Assembly (NCBI RefSeq): GCF_000174195.1
Contig: NZ_ACFY01000003.1
Coordinates: 1-64,000, forward strand
Length of the DNA: 64,000 nt
From: Roseburia inulinivorans DSM 16841
GTDB taxonomy: Bacteria > Bacillota > Clostridia > Lachnospirales > Lachnospiraceae
Reading direction: 5' to 3'
Made by a program: the position numbers and the translations under genes. Every line of letters begins with the position of its first letter. The stretch's first letter is position 1. The notes beneath the pieces were generated by a model, which had not been told where the DNA came from, ran no database searches, and worked only from the letters and a program-made list of their open reading frames with translations. This document shows, piece after piece, positions 34,116 to 43,299 of this stretch.

Positions 34116-34808
34116 ATGGCAAATTTTTTAGAATTACAGGATAAAATTGGATATGAATTCAAACAGGAGAAACTGCTGCGTCAGGCATTGACACACAGCT
34201 CTTTTGCGAACGAGAAACATTTGAGAAAACATTCTGATAATGAAAGACTGGAGTTTTTGGGAGATGCGGTGTTGGAAATCGTTTCCAGTGACTTTTTGTA
34301 TAAGGCATATCCGGACAAGTCGGAAGGAGATCTGACAAAGCTGCGTGCGAGTCTGGTCTGCGAACCGACGCTGGCAATCTGTACCAGAGAGATGGAACTT
34401 GGCAAATATCTGTTCCTTGGAAAGGGCGAAAATCTGACAGGTGGAAGAAACCGCAATTCGATTCTCTCGGATGCATTAGAGGCAGTGATCGGAGCAATTT
34501 ATCTGGATGGTGGATTTGAACATGCAAAAACGTTTATCCATAAATTTATTTTAACAGATATTGAACATAAAAAGCTTTTCTATGACTGCAAGACAAGTTT
34601 ACAGGAAGTCGTGCAGGGACATTATGAGGAAGAACTGAATTACAGATTAATTTCAGAGGAAGGACCAGACCATGACAAACGCTTCTCAGTAGAGGCAAGG
34701 ATTGGCGAGCGGGTGATCGGAACAGGAATCGGTCATACAAAGAAGGCTGCCGAGCAGGAAGCTGCCTATCAGGCACTGCTGCTTTTAAAACCGGTCCAGA
34801 AAAAATAA
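34116..34808 (+). CDS. rnc: Ribonuclease III
   Basis: A 230-residue RNase III. The nuclease domain has NERLEFLGDAVLEI (signature ERLEFLGDA, catalytic Glu/Asp), and the C-terminal double-stranded-RNA-binding domain carries TSLQEVVQGH and GIGHTKKAAEQEAAYQALL. It processes rRNA precursors and other duplex RNA. ATG 34116 is chosen for GAGAGGAG just upstream. smc follows 21 bp later, in the conserved order rnc-smc-ftsY. Confidence 0.96.
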   Translation: MANFLELQDKIGYEFKQEKLLRQALTHSSFANEKHLRKHSDNERLEFLGDAVLEIVSSDFLYKAYPDKSEGDLTKLRASLVCEPTLAICTREMELGKYLFLGKGENLTGGRNRNSILSDALEAVIGAIYLDGGFEHAKTFIHKFILTDIEHKKLFYDCKTSLQEVVQGHYEEELNYRLISEEGPDHDKRFSVEARIGERVIGTGIGHTKKAAEQEAAYQALLLLKPVQKK

Positions 34809-34829
34809 TGCAGGAAACGGAGTTATGAA

Positions 34830-37595
34830 ATGTATCTGAAAAGTATAGAAGTTCAGGGATTCAAGTCATTTGCAAATAAGATCGTATTCGATTTTCACAA
34901 TGGGATCACCGGGATCGTTGGACCAAATGGTAGTGGTAAGAGTAATGTCGCAGATGCAGTGCGCTGGGTATTGGGAGAACAGAGTGCAAAACAGCTTCGC
35001 GGTGCAAGCATGCAGGATGTTATTTTTGCCGGTACAGAAAACAGAAAACCTTTAAGTTATGCATATGTTGCAATCACTATGGACAACTCAGATCATCAGC
35101 TTGCCATTGATTTCGAGGAAGTTACGGTGTCAAGACGTGTTTACCGTTCCGGCGAGAGTGAGTATCTGATTAATGGAAGTCCGTGTCGTCTGAAAGATGT
35201 CACAGAACTTTTCTATGATACCGGTATCGGTAAAGAGGGATATTCTATTATCGGTCAGGGACAGATCGAGCGTATCTTAAATGGTAAACCGGAAGAGCGA
35301 AGAGAACTTTTTGACGAGGCGGCAGGAATCGTAAAGTATAAAAAGCGAAAAGCAGCTGCCCAGAAAAAGTTAGAGAACGAGCGGGAAAATCTGGTGCGTG
35401 TCAATGATATTCTGGCAGAGTTAGAGCGTCAGGTCGGTCCGTTGGAGCGCCAGGCGGAAAAAGCCCGTATTTATTTAAAGAAAAAAGAAGAGTTAAAAAC
35501 GTTTGATGTCAATATGTTCTTATTGGAAATGGAGCGTATTGACAGACAGTTACAGGAAGTCAAAGAAAACTATTCGATTGCGGATCGTGATTATCAGGAA
35601 GCAAAAGAAAGTTATGAGCAGATAAAAACAGAATATGAAAAGCTTGAACAGGATATGGCGGCAGAGGACGAAAAGATTAATGCAATCCGTGACGAGATGA
35701 GTCAGTCCGCTGTGACAAAGAACAGGCTGGAGAGCCAGATTGAAATCTTAAACGAGCAGATCCGTTCGGCAGAGCATACGGATGAACATATGCAGAGCCG
35801 TCTGGATGCCATCGACCATGAGAAAGAAGAACGTATTTCTTCCGGAAAGACTTATGAGGAAGAAAAGGTTACTCTGGACGCACAGATCTCTGAGATTGAG
35901 GAAAAGAAAAAAGCAGCGGAAGAAGCACTTCAGACATTGCAGACAGAGATCGCGAGATGTACGGAAGGCATGGAAAAAGGCAAAAGTGAATTGATTGAAC
36001 TGTTGAACAGCAAGGCTTCCATTAAGGCAAGACAACAGCGGTTTGACACGATGGAAGAACAGGTCAACATCCGAAAAGCCCAGTTAAACCAGAGACTGCT
36101 AGCAAGAAAAACAGAGGAAGCAGATTTAGATTCTGTTTTAGCAGAGTATCAGAAAGATTTAGATTCCGTCAATCAGAAAATAAAAGAGCTGAAACAGGCC
36201 GGACTTTCCATGGAGGAGAAAAGCCGCGACTGGAAGAAAAAATCCATTGAGACAACGCATACATTAGAGGAGACACTTGCAAGATATAACAAGCAGCAGT
36301 CCAAATTAGAATCTCTGAAAAATATTGCAGAGCGCTATGATGGATATGGTAACAGTATCCGCAAAGTGATGGAACAGAAGGAGCAGAATAAGGGACTTCT
36401 TGGAGTTGTTTCTGATCTGATCCAGGTGGAGAAGAAGTATGAAGTTGCCATCGAGACGGCATTGGGTGGAAATATCCAGAATATCGTCACCGAGGATGAA
36501 GAGACTGCGAAGAAGATGATCTCTTTCTTAAAAGAGAACCGTCTGGGACGTGCAACTTTTTTACCTCTTACAAGTGTAGATGGAAAAGGCAACTTTAAAA
36601 ATATGGATGCCCTAAAAGAACCGGGCGTCATTGGACTTGCCAATACGTTAGTTAAAACAGAGGCAAAATACGAGGGCGTGACTGCCTACCTGTTAGGAAG
36701 AGTGATCGTCACAGAGAATATTGATTTTGCAATCAAACTGGCAAAGAAGAATCATTATTCCCTTCATATCGTAACGTTAGAGGGAGAGTATTTAAGCCCG
36801 GGTGGCTCCATGACAGGTGGTGCATTCCGCAATAACAGTAATCTTCTCGGAAGAAACCGTGAGATCGAAGAATTAGAGGAACTGATCAGCAAGTCGGAAC
36901 AGAAGATAAAGGAAAGCCGCAGCCGTCTGGAGGATATCAAGACAGCACAGAGTCTGCTCGTGGATGATATCGAAGCCAATAAGGCAGAACTACAGGAGCA
37001 GCTGATTTTACAGAATACGGCAAAAATGAATGTGGATCGTGCAGCGGCGCAGAAGAACGAAAGTGAAAATGTGTATGCAGGACTGATCGCAGAAAACCAT
37101 GAGATAGAGAAACAGCTTCAGGAAATCAACGATAATAAAGCAAAGATATCAGAAGAAATTGAATATGTGAAAAACCGTGAGAGCCAGATTGAGGAAGAAA
37201 ATAAGAACTTCCAGCAAATTCTGGATGAGAAAAGTGCAGACGTGGAATCTGCCACAAATGCGGTATCACAGGTGACATTAGAACTTGCGGGAATCCGTCA
37301 GAAGGCAGAATTCGTAATGGAAAATCTCACACGTATCCAGAGCGAGATCAGGCGTTTTGACGACGAGCGCGAAGGCGTGTTAAACGAAGCGAAGAATGCG
37401 AAAGCAGATGTGGAGAAGAAACGTCAGGATATCGAGGAGATTAAAAAGACAATTTTAAACTCTGCAGATTATCAAAAAGAGCAGGAGAATGCTTTAAAAG
37501 AGCATACCCGGAAGAAAGAGGAGATGTCTGCTTCCTACAAGGGATTTTTCCAAAAAACAGGAGGATGTTTCCAAAAAAATCGCAGACCTGGATAA
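34830..37595 (+). CDS. smc: SMC chromosome partition protein, N-terminal part (frameshifted)
   Basis: 921 residues of an SMC ATPase: Walker [11 protein letters not shown] at residues 30-40, long coiled coil from 170, hinge at about 515-640 ([20 protein letters not shown]), then the second coiled coil. The frame ends with [20 protein letters not shown], a sequence alien to SMC. Removing one A from the A6 run at 37552-37557 gives [19 protein letters not shown], a smooth coiled coil leading into the C-terminal part. SMC condenses and segregates chromosomes with ScpAB. Loss of the head half would inactivate it, so a true mutation is likely harmful or the base is an error. Confidence 0.92.
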   Translation: MYLKSIEVQGFKSFANKIVFDFHNGITGIVGPNGSGKSNVADAVRWVLGEQSAKQLRGASMQDVIFAGTENRKPLSYAYVAITMDNSDHQLAIDFEEVTVSRRVYRSGESEYLINGSPCRLKDVTELFYDTGIGKEGYSIIGQGQIERILNGKPEERRELFDEAAGIVKYKKRKAAAQKKLENERENLVRVNDILAELERQVGPLERQAEKARIYLKKKEELKTFDVNMFLLEMERIDRQLQEVKENYSIADRDYQEAKESYEQIKTEYEKLEQDMAAEDEKINAIRDEMSQSAVTKNRLESQIEILNEQIRSAEHTDEHMQSRLDAIDHEKEERISSGKTYEEEKVTLDAQISEIEEKKKAAEEALQTLQTEIARCTEGMEKGKSELIELLNSKASIKARQQRFDTMEEQVNIRKAQLNQRLLARKTEEADLDSVLAEYQKDLDSVNQKIKELKQAGLSMEEKSRDWKKKSIETTHTLEETLARYNKQQSKLESLKNIAERYDGYGNSIRKVMEQKEQNKGLLGVVSDLIQVEKKYEVAIETALGGNIQNIVTEDEETAKKMISFLKENRLGRATFLPLTSVDGKGNFKNMDALKEPGVIGLANTLVKTEAKYEGVTAYLLGRVIVTENIDFAIKLAKKNHYSLHIVTLEGEYLSPGGSMTGGAFRNNSNLLGRNREIEELEELISKSEQKIKESRSRLEDIKTAQSLLVDDIEANKAELQEQLILQNTAKMNVDRAAAQKNESENVYAGLIAENHEIEKQLQEINDNKAKISEEIEYVKNRESQIEEENKNFQQILDEKSADVESATNAVSQVTLELAGIRQKAEFVMENLTRIQSEIRRFDDEREGVLNEAKNAKADVEKKRQDIEEIKKTILNSADYQKEQENALKEHTRKKEEMSASYKGFFQKTGGCFQKNRRPG

Positions 37596-37608
37596 AGAGA
37601 TTTACCGT

Positions 37609-38391
37609 TTGAACAGTCAGAGAGAAAAACTTGAAGAAGCCGGAAACTACCAGACGAATTATATGTGGGAGGAGTACGAGCTGACACTGCATGCGGCGAT
37701 GGAACTGAGGGATGAGGCATTTTCGGATCTTACGGATCTGAAAAAACAGATTGCAGGCATCAAAGATGACATTCGAAAACTGGGAGATGTCAATGTCAAT
37801 GCCATTGAAGATTACAAAGAAATCTCGGAGCGTTACGGTTTCTTAAAGGGACAGCATGATGATCTGATTGAGGCAGAAAAGACTCTGGTTGGAATTATTG
37901 AAGAACTGGATACCGGAATGCGCAAACAGTTTATGGAAAAATTTGCAGAAATTCAGCGCGAGTTTGATAAAGTGTTTAAGGAGCTTTTCGGTGGTGGAAA
38001 AGGAACGCTTGAACTTGTGGAAGATGAGGATATCTTAGAGTGCGGCATCCGCATCATCGCACAGCCGCCAGGAAAGAAATTACAGAACATGATGCAGATG
38101 TCCGGTGGAGAAAAATCACTCACAGCAATCTCACTGCTTTTTGCAATCCAGAATTTAAAACCTTCTCCATTCTGTCTGTTAGACGAGATCGAGGCGGCTC
38201 TGGATGATTCCAACGTCAGCCGTTTTGCAAAATATTTACATAAGCTGACTAAGAGCACGCAGTTTATTGTCATTACCCACAGACGTGGCACCATGGCTGC
38301 AGCGGATCGTCTGTACGGTATCACCATGCAGGAAAAAGGTGTTTCCACATTAGTTTCGGTCAATCTGATCGATGATGATCTGAGCAACTAA
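37609..38391 (+). CDS. smc: SMC chromosome partition protein, C-terminal part (frameshifted)
   Basis: 260 residues in the +1 frame relative to the upstream part. Holds the end of the coiled coil and the C-terminal head: QMSGGEKSLTAISLLFAIQN (ABC signature), SPFCLLDEIEAALDDSNVSRF (Walker B) and the D-loop. Its first Met at 37609 has no ribosome site; the true frame continues back to about 37558. With 34830-37595 it makes the expected 1,186 or so residues. Confidence 0.92.
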   Translation: MNSQREKLEEAGNYQTNYMWEEYELTLHAAMELRDEAFSDLTDLKKQIAGIKDDIRKLGDVNVNAIEDYKEISERYGFLKGQHDDLIEAEKTLVGIIEELDTGMRKQFMEKFAEIQREFDKVFKELFGGGKGTLELVEDEDILECGIRIIAQPPGKKLQNMMQMSGGEKSLTAISLLFAIQNLKPSPFCLLDEIEAALDDSNVSRFAKYLHKLTKSTQFIVITHRRGTMAAADRLYGITMQEKGVSTLVSVNLIDDDLSN

Positions 38392-38438
38392 TTCAGAGGA
38401 CACAATGGGACAAATCATATAGAAACGAGGAAAAAGGG

Positions 38439-39377
38439 ATGAGCGAAGAAAAAAAAGGCTTCTGGAGCCGTCTGGTTTCCGGGCTGAGCAAGACGAGGGA
38501 TAATATTGTTTCCGGTATTGATGCGGTATTCAATGGATTTTCAAATATTGATGACGATTTCTATGAAGAGATCGAAGAGATTCTCATTATGGGTGATATC
38601 GGTGTCAATGCAACGGAAGCTATCATTGAGAACCTGAAGAAAAAAGTAAAGGAAAATCATATCAAAGATCCGGCAGAGTGCAAGGAACTTCTGATCAACA
38701 GTATCAAAGAGCAGATGGATGTCGGAGAGACAGCCTATCGTTTTGAAAACGAGAAATCTGTGGTGCTGGTGATCGGTGTCAACGGTGTTGGAAAGACGAC
38801 ATCCGTTGGAAAGCTCGCAGGAAAATTAAAAGATCAGGGAAAAAAGGTTGTCCTTGCGGCAGCAGACACATTCCGCGCCGCAGCCGGAACGCAGCTTCAG
38901 GAGTGGGCAAACCGCGCCGGAGTGGAGATGATCGGCGGACAGGAAGGCGCTGATCCGGGAGCTATCGTATATGATGCGGTGGCAGCAGCAAAAGCGCGAA
39001 ATGCAGATGTACTTTTATGTGATACCGCAGGCAGACTTCATAATAAAAAGAATTTGATGGAAGAACTTCGCAAGATTAACCGTATTCTGGAAAAAGAATA
39101 TCCGGATGCGTTCCGCGAGACACTGGTTGTTCTGGATGCAACGACCGGACAGAATGCGCTTGCGCAGGCAAGAGAGTTTGCAGATGTGGCAGATATCACC
39201 GGAATTATCCTGACAAAAATGGATGGAACAGCAAAGGGTGGAATCGCCGTTGCGATCCATTCAGAACTTGGCATTCCGGTAAAATATATCGGAGTCGGGG
39301 AGACAATCGAGGACTTGCAGAAATTCGATTCCAATCAGTTTGTGAATGCATTATTTGATGTACAGGAGGACAAATAG
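38439..39377 (+). CDS. ftsY: Signal recognition particle receptor FtsY
   Basis: A 312-residue SRP receptor: N-domain then GTPase with GVNGVGKTTSVGKLAG (P-loop), AADTFRAAAGTQLQEWA, DTAGRLHNK, and TKMDGTAKGGIAVAI, the hallmark of SRP-type GTPases. It docks ribosome-SRP complexes at the membrane. It lacks a long acidic A domain, as in Gram-positive FtsY. GAGGAAAAAGG precedes the ATG. Order smc-ftsY is conserved; its partner ffh is at 43300. Confidence 0.97.
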   Translation: MSEEKKGFWSRLVSGLSKTRDNIVSGIDAVFNGFSNIDDDFYEEIEEILIMGDIGVNATEAIIENLKKKVKENHIKDPAECKELLINSIKEQMDVGETAYRFENEKSVVLVIGVNGVGKTTSVGKLAGKLKDQGKKVVLAAADTFRAAAGTQLQEWANRAGVEMIGGQEGADPGAIVYDAVAAAKARNADVLLCDTAGRLHNKKNLMEELRKINRILEKEYPDAFRETLVVLDATTGQNALAQAREFADVADITGIILTKMDGTAKGGIAVAIHSELGIPVKYIGVGETIEDLQKFDSNQFVNALFDVQEDK

Positions 39378-39379
39378 AT

Positions 39380-40591
39380 ATGTTAACATTAGACAAGTTT
39401 GAGGAGGCTTCCGAAAAGGTAAAGGAAGTCACGACAGAGACAAAACTGGTTTACAGTGATTATTTCAGCCAGCAGACAGGAAACAAGGTTTATTTAAAAC
39501 CGGAGAATATGCAGTTTACAGGCGCATATAAAGTGCGTGGTGCATATTATAAGATCAGCACACTGACTGAGGAGGAAAGAGCGAAGGGACTTATCACTGC
39601 CTCCGCAGGAAATCATGCGCAGGGTGTTGCCTACGCTGCAAAATGTTATGGATGCAAGGCAGTCATTGTCATGCCTACCACGACACCGCTCATCAAAGTA
39701 AACCGTACCAAGAGCTACGGCGCAGAGGTTGTGCTTTACGGAGATGTGTATGATGAGGCATGCCAGAAGGCTTACGAACTTGCAGAGAAAGAGGGATACA
39801 CATTTATTCATCCATTTGATGATCTCGCAGTTGCAACCGGCCAGGGTACGATCGCAATGGAAATTTTCAAAGAGCTTCCGCTGGTAGAATATATTCTTGT
39901 ACCGATCGGAGGAGGCGGACTTGCAACAGGTGTTTCCACTCTTGCAAAATTATTAAATCCAAAGATCAAAGTGATCGGTGTAGAACCGGCAGGTGCAAAC
40001 TGTATGCAGGCGTCTTTTGCAGCAGGAAAAGTGACAACCCTTCCGACTGTCAGCACAATTGCAGACGGTACAGCCGTTAAGACACCGGGCAGCAAGATTT
40101 TCCCTTATATCCGGCAAAATCTGGATGATATCATCACAGTTGAGGATGATGAGCTGGTAGCAGCTTTCCTTGACATGGTGGAAAACCATAAGATGATCGT
40201 GGAAAATTCAGGACTTTTAACTGTAGCGGCATTAAAACATCTGGATGTGTCCGACAAACGGATCGTATCCATTTTAAGTGGCGGTAATATGGATGTCATC
40301 ACCATGTCATCTGTCGTACAGCAGGGACTGATCTTAAGAGACAGAATCTTCACTGTGTCTGTTTTGCTTCCGGATAAGCCGGGCGAACTCTGCAAAGTGT
40401 CCGGTATTATTGCGGCACAGCAGGGAAATGTCATCAAATTGGAACACAATCAGTTTGTTACAACAAACCGAAGCGCAGCCGTGGAACTCCGCATTACATT
40501 AGAGTGTTTTGGCACAGATCACAAGAAACAGATCATCAAAGCACTGGAAAAAGAAGGGTACAAACCAAAGGTTGTCCGCACCAGCTTATAA
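39380..40591 (+). CDS. ilvA: Threonine ammonia-lyase (threonine dehydratase)
   Basis: A 403-residue PLP enzyme: ENMQFTGAYKVRGAYYKI carries the Schiff-base Lys, SAGNHAQGVAYAA binds substrate, and GGGGLATGVSTLAK binds the PLP phosphate. A single C-terminal ACT domain (about 325-403; FTVSVLLPDKPGELCKVSGI) suggests allosteric control, as in the short TdcB/CTM-like form. It converts threonine to 2-oxobutanoate and ammonia. It starts 2 bp after ftsY, so it is co-transcribed with it. Could feed isoleucine synthesis or propionate-forming catabolism; the ACT count slightly favours the short form. Confidence 0.9.
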   Translation: MLTLDKFEEASEKVKEVTTETKLVYSDYFSQQTGNKVYLKPENMQFTGAYKVRGAYYKISTLTEEERAKGLITASAGNHAQGVAYAAKCYGCKAVIVMPTTTPLIKVNRTKSYGAEVVLYGDVYDEACQKAYELAEKEGYTFIHPFDDLAVATGQGTIAMEIFKELPLVEYILVPIGGGGLATGVSTLAKLLNPKIKVIGVEPAGANCMQASFAAGKVTTLPTVSTIADGTAVKTPGSKIFPYIRQNLDDIITVEDDELVAAFLDMVENHKMIVENSGLLTVAALKHLDVSDKRIVSILSGGNMDVITMSSVVQQGLILRDRIFTVSVLLPDKPGELCKVSGIIAAQQGNVIKLEHNQFVTTNRSAAVELRITLECFGTDHKKQIIKALEKEGYKPKVVRTSL

Positions 40592-40683
40592 GATTTATAA
40601 GTATTACTAAATTGAATCTTGACAGACAATCGTATATGATGGTTGTGGATTTGTCACATTTTTAAGTGAAAGGGGTATTATCA

Positions 40684-41208
40684 ATGAAAAAAATAGAAGA
40701 GTATGTAAGAACCATACCGGATTTTCCGGAACCGGGCATTATGTTCCGTGATGTAACAAGTGTATTACAGGATCCGGATGGATTAAAGCTGGCAATCGAT
40801 TCCATGATCAAATTGTTAGATGGAGTAGATTTTGACATTATTGCAGGTGCGGAGTCCAGAGGATTTATTTTTGGAATGCCAATTGCCTATGCACTTGGAA
40901 AAGCTTTTATTCCGGTTCGTAAAAAAGGAAAACTTCCTTGTGAGACAGTCTCAGCAGAATATGATCTTGAATATGGAAAAGCAGAGATCGAGATCCATAA
41001 GGATGCGGTCAGACCGGGACAGAAGGTTGTATTAGTGGATGACCTGATCGCAACCGGAGGAACTATGGAGGCAAGCTGTAAATTAGTAGAGCAGCTTGGC
41101 GGCGAAGTTGTAAAAATCCTTTTCTTAATGGAGTTGGCAGGGTTAAAAGGACGTGAAAAACTGGCAAAATATGATGTGGCCTCTGTGATCACATACGAAG
41201 GAAAATAA
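40684..41208 (+). CDS. apt: Adenine phosphoribosyltransferase
   Basis: A 174-residue PRTase: IPDFPEPGIMFRDVTSVLQD, FDIIAGAESRGFIFGMPIA, and the PRPP loop VVLVDDLIATGGTMEASCKL. It makes AMP from adenine and PRPP (salvage). ATG 40684 follows AAAGGGG. The purine permease gene follows after 85 bp, which fits uptake and salvage. Confidence 0.95.
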   Translation: MKKIEEYVRTIPDFPEPGIMFRDVTSVLQDPDGLKLAIDSMIKLLDGVDFDIIAGAESRGFIFGMPIAYALGKAFIPVRKKGKLPCETVSAEYDLEYGKAEIEIHKDAVRPGQKVVLVDDLIATGGTMEASCKLVEQLGGEVVKILFLMELAGLKGREKLAKYDVASVITYEGK

Positions 41209-41233
41209 CCTTATAAAATATGAAGATGTTATG

Positions 41234-41260
41234 CAGTCACGTCAGGAGAGACCGTGACTG
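41234..41260 (+). other. Hairpin between apt and the permease gene
   Basis: CAGTCACG (41234-41241) pairs with CGTGACTG (41253-41260). No T-run follows, so it is not a classic terminator; it could be an mRNA stabiliser or operator. Confidence 0.45.
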
Positions 41261-41293
41261 TAAAATGATGTAAGACAAAGTTGGAGATTAGAA

Positions 41294-42652
41294 ATGTTAG
41301 AGAAAATGTTTAAATTAAAAGAGAACAACACGACTGTGAAAACAGAAGTGTTAGCGGGTATCACCACATTTATGACAATGGCGTATATCCTTGCAGTCAA
41401 TCCATCCATGCTCGCAGCAGCAGGAATGGATAAGACGGCAGTTTTGATGGCGACCTGTATCGCTTCCTTTATTGGAACACTGGCAATGGCAATGCTTGCA
41501 AATTATCCATTTGCACTTGCCCCGGGTATGGGATTAAATGCTTATTTTGCATACACGGTATGTGGCGCAATGGGATACGACTGGAAAATCGCCCTGATGG
41601 CAGTTTTTGCAGAAGGTCTGATTTTTATCGTGCTCTCCCTTACCAATGTGCGTGAGGCGATCTTCAATGCAATTCCTACCACTCTGAAAAAAGGTGTGAG
41701 TGTCGGTATCGGTTTCTTCATCGCATTTTTAGGTTTACAGGATGGCCACATTGTTGTAAATAACGATTCCACACTTGTTACGATCGTTGACTTTACAGGA
41801 GATTTCCATACACTTGGAATCGGAGCGATCCTTGCACTGATCGGTCTTTTTATCATCTCTATTTTATATATCAGAGGTGTAAAAGGAGCAATCCTCATCG
41901 GTATTGCTGCCACATGGATTTTAGGAATGATCGCTCAGGCAATCGGACTTTATATTCCGGATGCAGAAGCTGGATTTTATTCTTTGTATCCGGTCTGGGG
42001 ACTGACAGATTTCACTTCTTTAGGAGAGACATTTGGACAGTGCTTTAAAGCAGATTTTTCTACGGTAAGAGTATTTGATTTTGTAGTGATTATTTTATCT
42101 TTCTTATTCGTTGATATGTTCGATACATTAGGAACTTTGATCGGTGTGGCAAACAAAGCACAGATGTTAGATGAGAATGATAAACTTCCAAGGATCAAAC
42201 AGGCACTGCTCGCAGATGCGATTGCAACAAGTGCAGGTGCAGTTCTCGGTACTTCCACAACCACTACGTTTGTTGAGAGTTCTTCCGGTGTGGCAGAAGG
42301 TGCAAGAACAGGTCTTGCTTCTGTAGTGACAGGTTTCTTATTCCTGCTTGCTATTTTCTTCTCACCAATTTTCTGCGCAATCCCGGGATTCGCAACAGCT
42401 CCGGCATTGATCTTCGTAGGATTTTTAATGGTAACAACGGTGATCTCGATTGACTTTACGGATATGACAGAGGCAATTCCAGCTTACTTATGTATGCTCG
42501 CAATGCCACTGATGTACAGCATTTCAGAAGGTATCGCAATCGGTGTTATCTCTTACGTTGTGATTAATGTGATCTGCGGTAAGGCAAAGAAAATCACACC
42601 GTTAATGTATGTACTTGCTGTATTGTTTGTATGTAAGTATATCTTCTTATAA
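41294..42652 (+). CDS. NCS2 family purine permease (AzgA/PbuG type)
   Basis: A 452-residue membrane transporter with about 12-14 helices; VLAGITTFMTMAYILAVNPS, PFALAPGMGLNAYFAYTVCG and VDMFDTLGTLIGVANKAQML mark the AzgA-like group that moves adenine, guanine or hypoxanthine with protons. GGAGATT precedes the ATG. Downstream of apt, this supports purine salvage; the precise base cannot be read. A 50-residue membrane ORF follows. Confidence 0.9.
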   Translation: MLEKMFKLKENNTTVKTEVLAGITTFMTMAYILAVNPSMLAAAGMDKTAVLMATCIASFIGTLAMAMLANYPFALAPGMGLNAYFAYTVCGAMGYDWKIALMAVFAEGLIFIVLSLTNVREAIFNAIPTTLKKGVSVGIGFFIAFLGLQDGHIVVNNDSTLVTIVDFTGDFHTLGIGAILALIGLFIISILYIRGVKGAILIGIAATWILGMIAQAIGLYIPDAEAGFYSLYPVWGLTDFTSLGETFGQCFKADFSTVRVFDFVVIILSFLFVDMFDTLGTLIGVANKAQMLDENDKLPRIKQALLADAIATSAGAVLGTSTTTTFVESSSGVAEGARTGLASVVTGFLFLLAIFFSPIFCAIPGFATAPALIFVGFLMVTTVISIDFTDMTEAIPAYLCMLAMPLMYSISEGIAIGVISYVVINVICGKAKKITPLMYVLAVLFVCKYIFL

Positions 42653-42667
42653 AAGAGCGTGAACCAG

Positions 42668-42820
42668 ATGAAATATGTTCCATTTATGATCTGCGTGATT
42701 GTGTTTATTTTCACAAGTGCAGGGTATTTTATCACAGATAAGAAAACAGAAAAAATATATGGAGCACTTTCGATAGTAAGCATCGCGTGTGCGATTGTGC
42801 AGGCGGCGATCGTGTTTTAG
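42668..42820 (+). CDS. Small membrane protein, 50 residues
   Basis: ORF with two hydrophobic stretches, MKYVPFMICVIVFIFTSAG and YGALSIVSIACAIVQAAIVF, separated by a short charged loop. It starts 15 bp after the permease stop, with a weak ribosome site, and ends 13 bp before a terminator. The position argues that it is co-transcribed with the permease. Function unknown; may be an accessory small protein. Confidence 0.55.
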   Translation: MKYVPFMICVIVFIFTSAGYFITDKKTEKIYGALSIVSIACAIVQAAIVF

Positions 42821-42833
42821 AATGTGTTAAAAG

Positions 42834-42894
42834 ACAGGTGTCAAGCAAAATCCCTTTACTGTAAAGAAAAAATGCTTGACACCTGTTTTGTTTT
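42834..42894 (+). terminator. Intrinsic terminator after the permease unit
   Basis: ACAGGTGTCAAGCA (42834-42847) pairs with TGCTTGACACCTGT (42873-42886), loop about 25, followed by a T-rich tract. Its 3' arm carries the -35 box of the next promoter. Confidence 0.8.
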
Positions 42895-42904
42895 ATGTTA
42901 TCTT
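42876..42904 (+). promoter_or_regulatory. Promoter of the ylxM-ffh operon overlapping the terminator
   Basis: TTGACA (42876-42881) lies in the 3' arm of the terminator; 17-bp spacer; TATCTT (42899-42904). Thus one stretch ends one unit and starts the next. Confidence 0.65.
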
Positions 42905-42953
42905 AGCAAAGGTGCCGATGTATGGATAGTAAAATAAAGGCATGGTGTGAAGA

Positions 42954-43298
42954 ATGGAAGAGAAAATCGAACAGGCTTATCTCTATGACTTCTACGGAGA
43001 ACTGCTGAACGAACACCAGAGAAGAATTTATGAGGACTTCGTGTTCAATGACCTTTCTCTTGGAGAGATTGCAAACGAAGAGGGAATCAGCCGCCAGGGG
43101 GTACATGATATGATCAAGCGGTGTACCAAGTCTCTGGAAGGATATGAAGAAAAACTTCATCTGATTGCAAAGTTTCAGTCAGCAAAGCAGAAAGTAGCAC
43201 AGATTGATGCACTGGCGAAGGAGTTTCATTCCAGTCACAATGAAGCGATTATGGAGGAGATCGGGCAGATTTCCAATCAGATTTTAGAGGAGCTATAA
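42954..43298 (+). CDS. ylxM: YlxM-type helix-turn-helix protein (UPF0122)
   Basis: A 114-residue protein with a sigma-like [43 protein letters not shown]. YlxM genes precede ffh in Firmicutes, and in streptococci the protein helps SRP assembly. It starts 130 bp after the previous unit and overlaps nothing; ffh follows after 1 bp, implying coupling. Confidence 0.92.
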   Translation: MEEKIEQAYLYDFYGELLNEHQRRIYEDFVFNDLSLGEIANEEGISRQGVHDMIKRCTKSLEGYEEKLHLIAKFQSAKQKVAQIDALAKEFHSSHNEAIMEEIGQISNQILEEL

Positions 43299-43299
43299 G

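Noticed and set aside
37545..37612. Programmed -1 frameshifting in smc
   Set aside because: The downstream frame is +1, and no slippery heptamer fits; an inserted A is simpler.
40592..40683. Purine riboswitch or clear promoter before apt
   Set aside because: A TTGACA is present, but the -10-like TATGAT is only about 10-12 bp away, and no aptamer core is seen.
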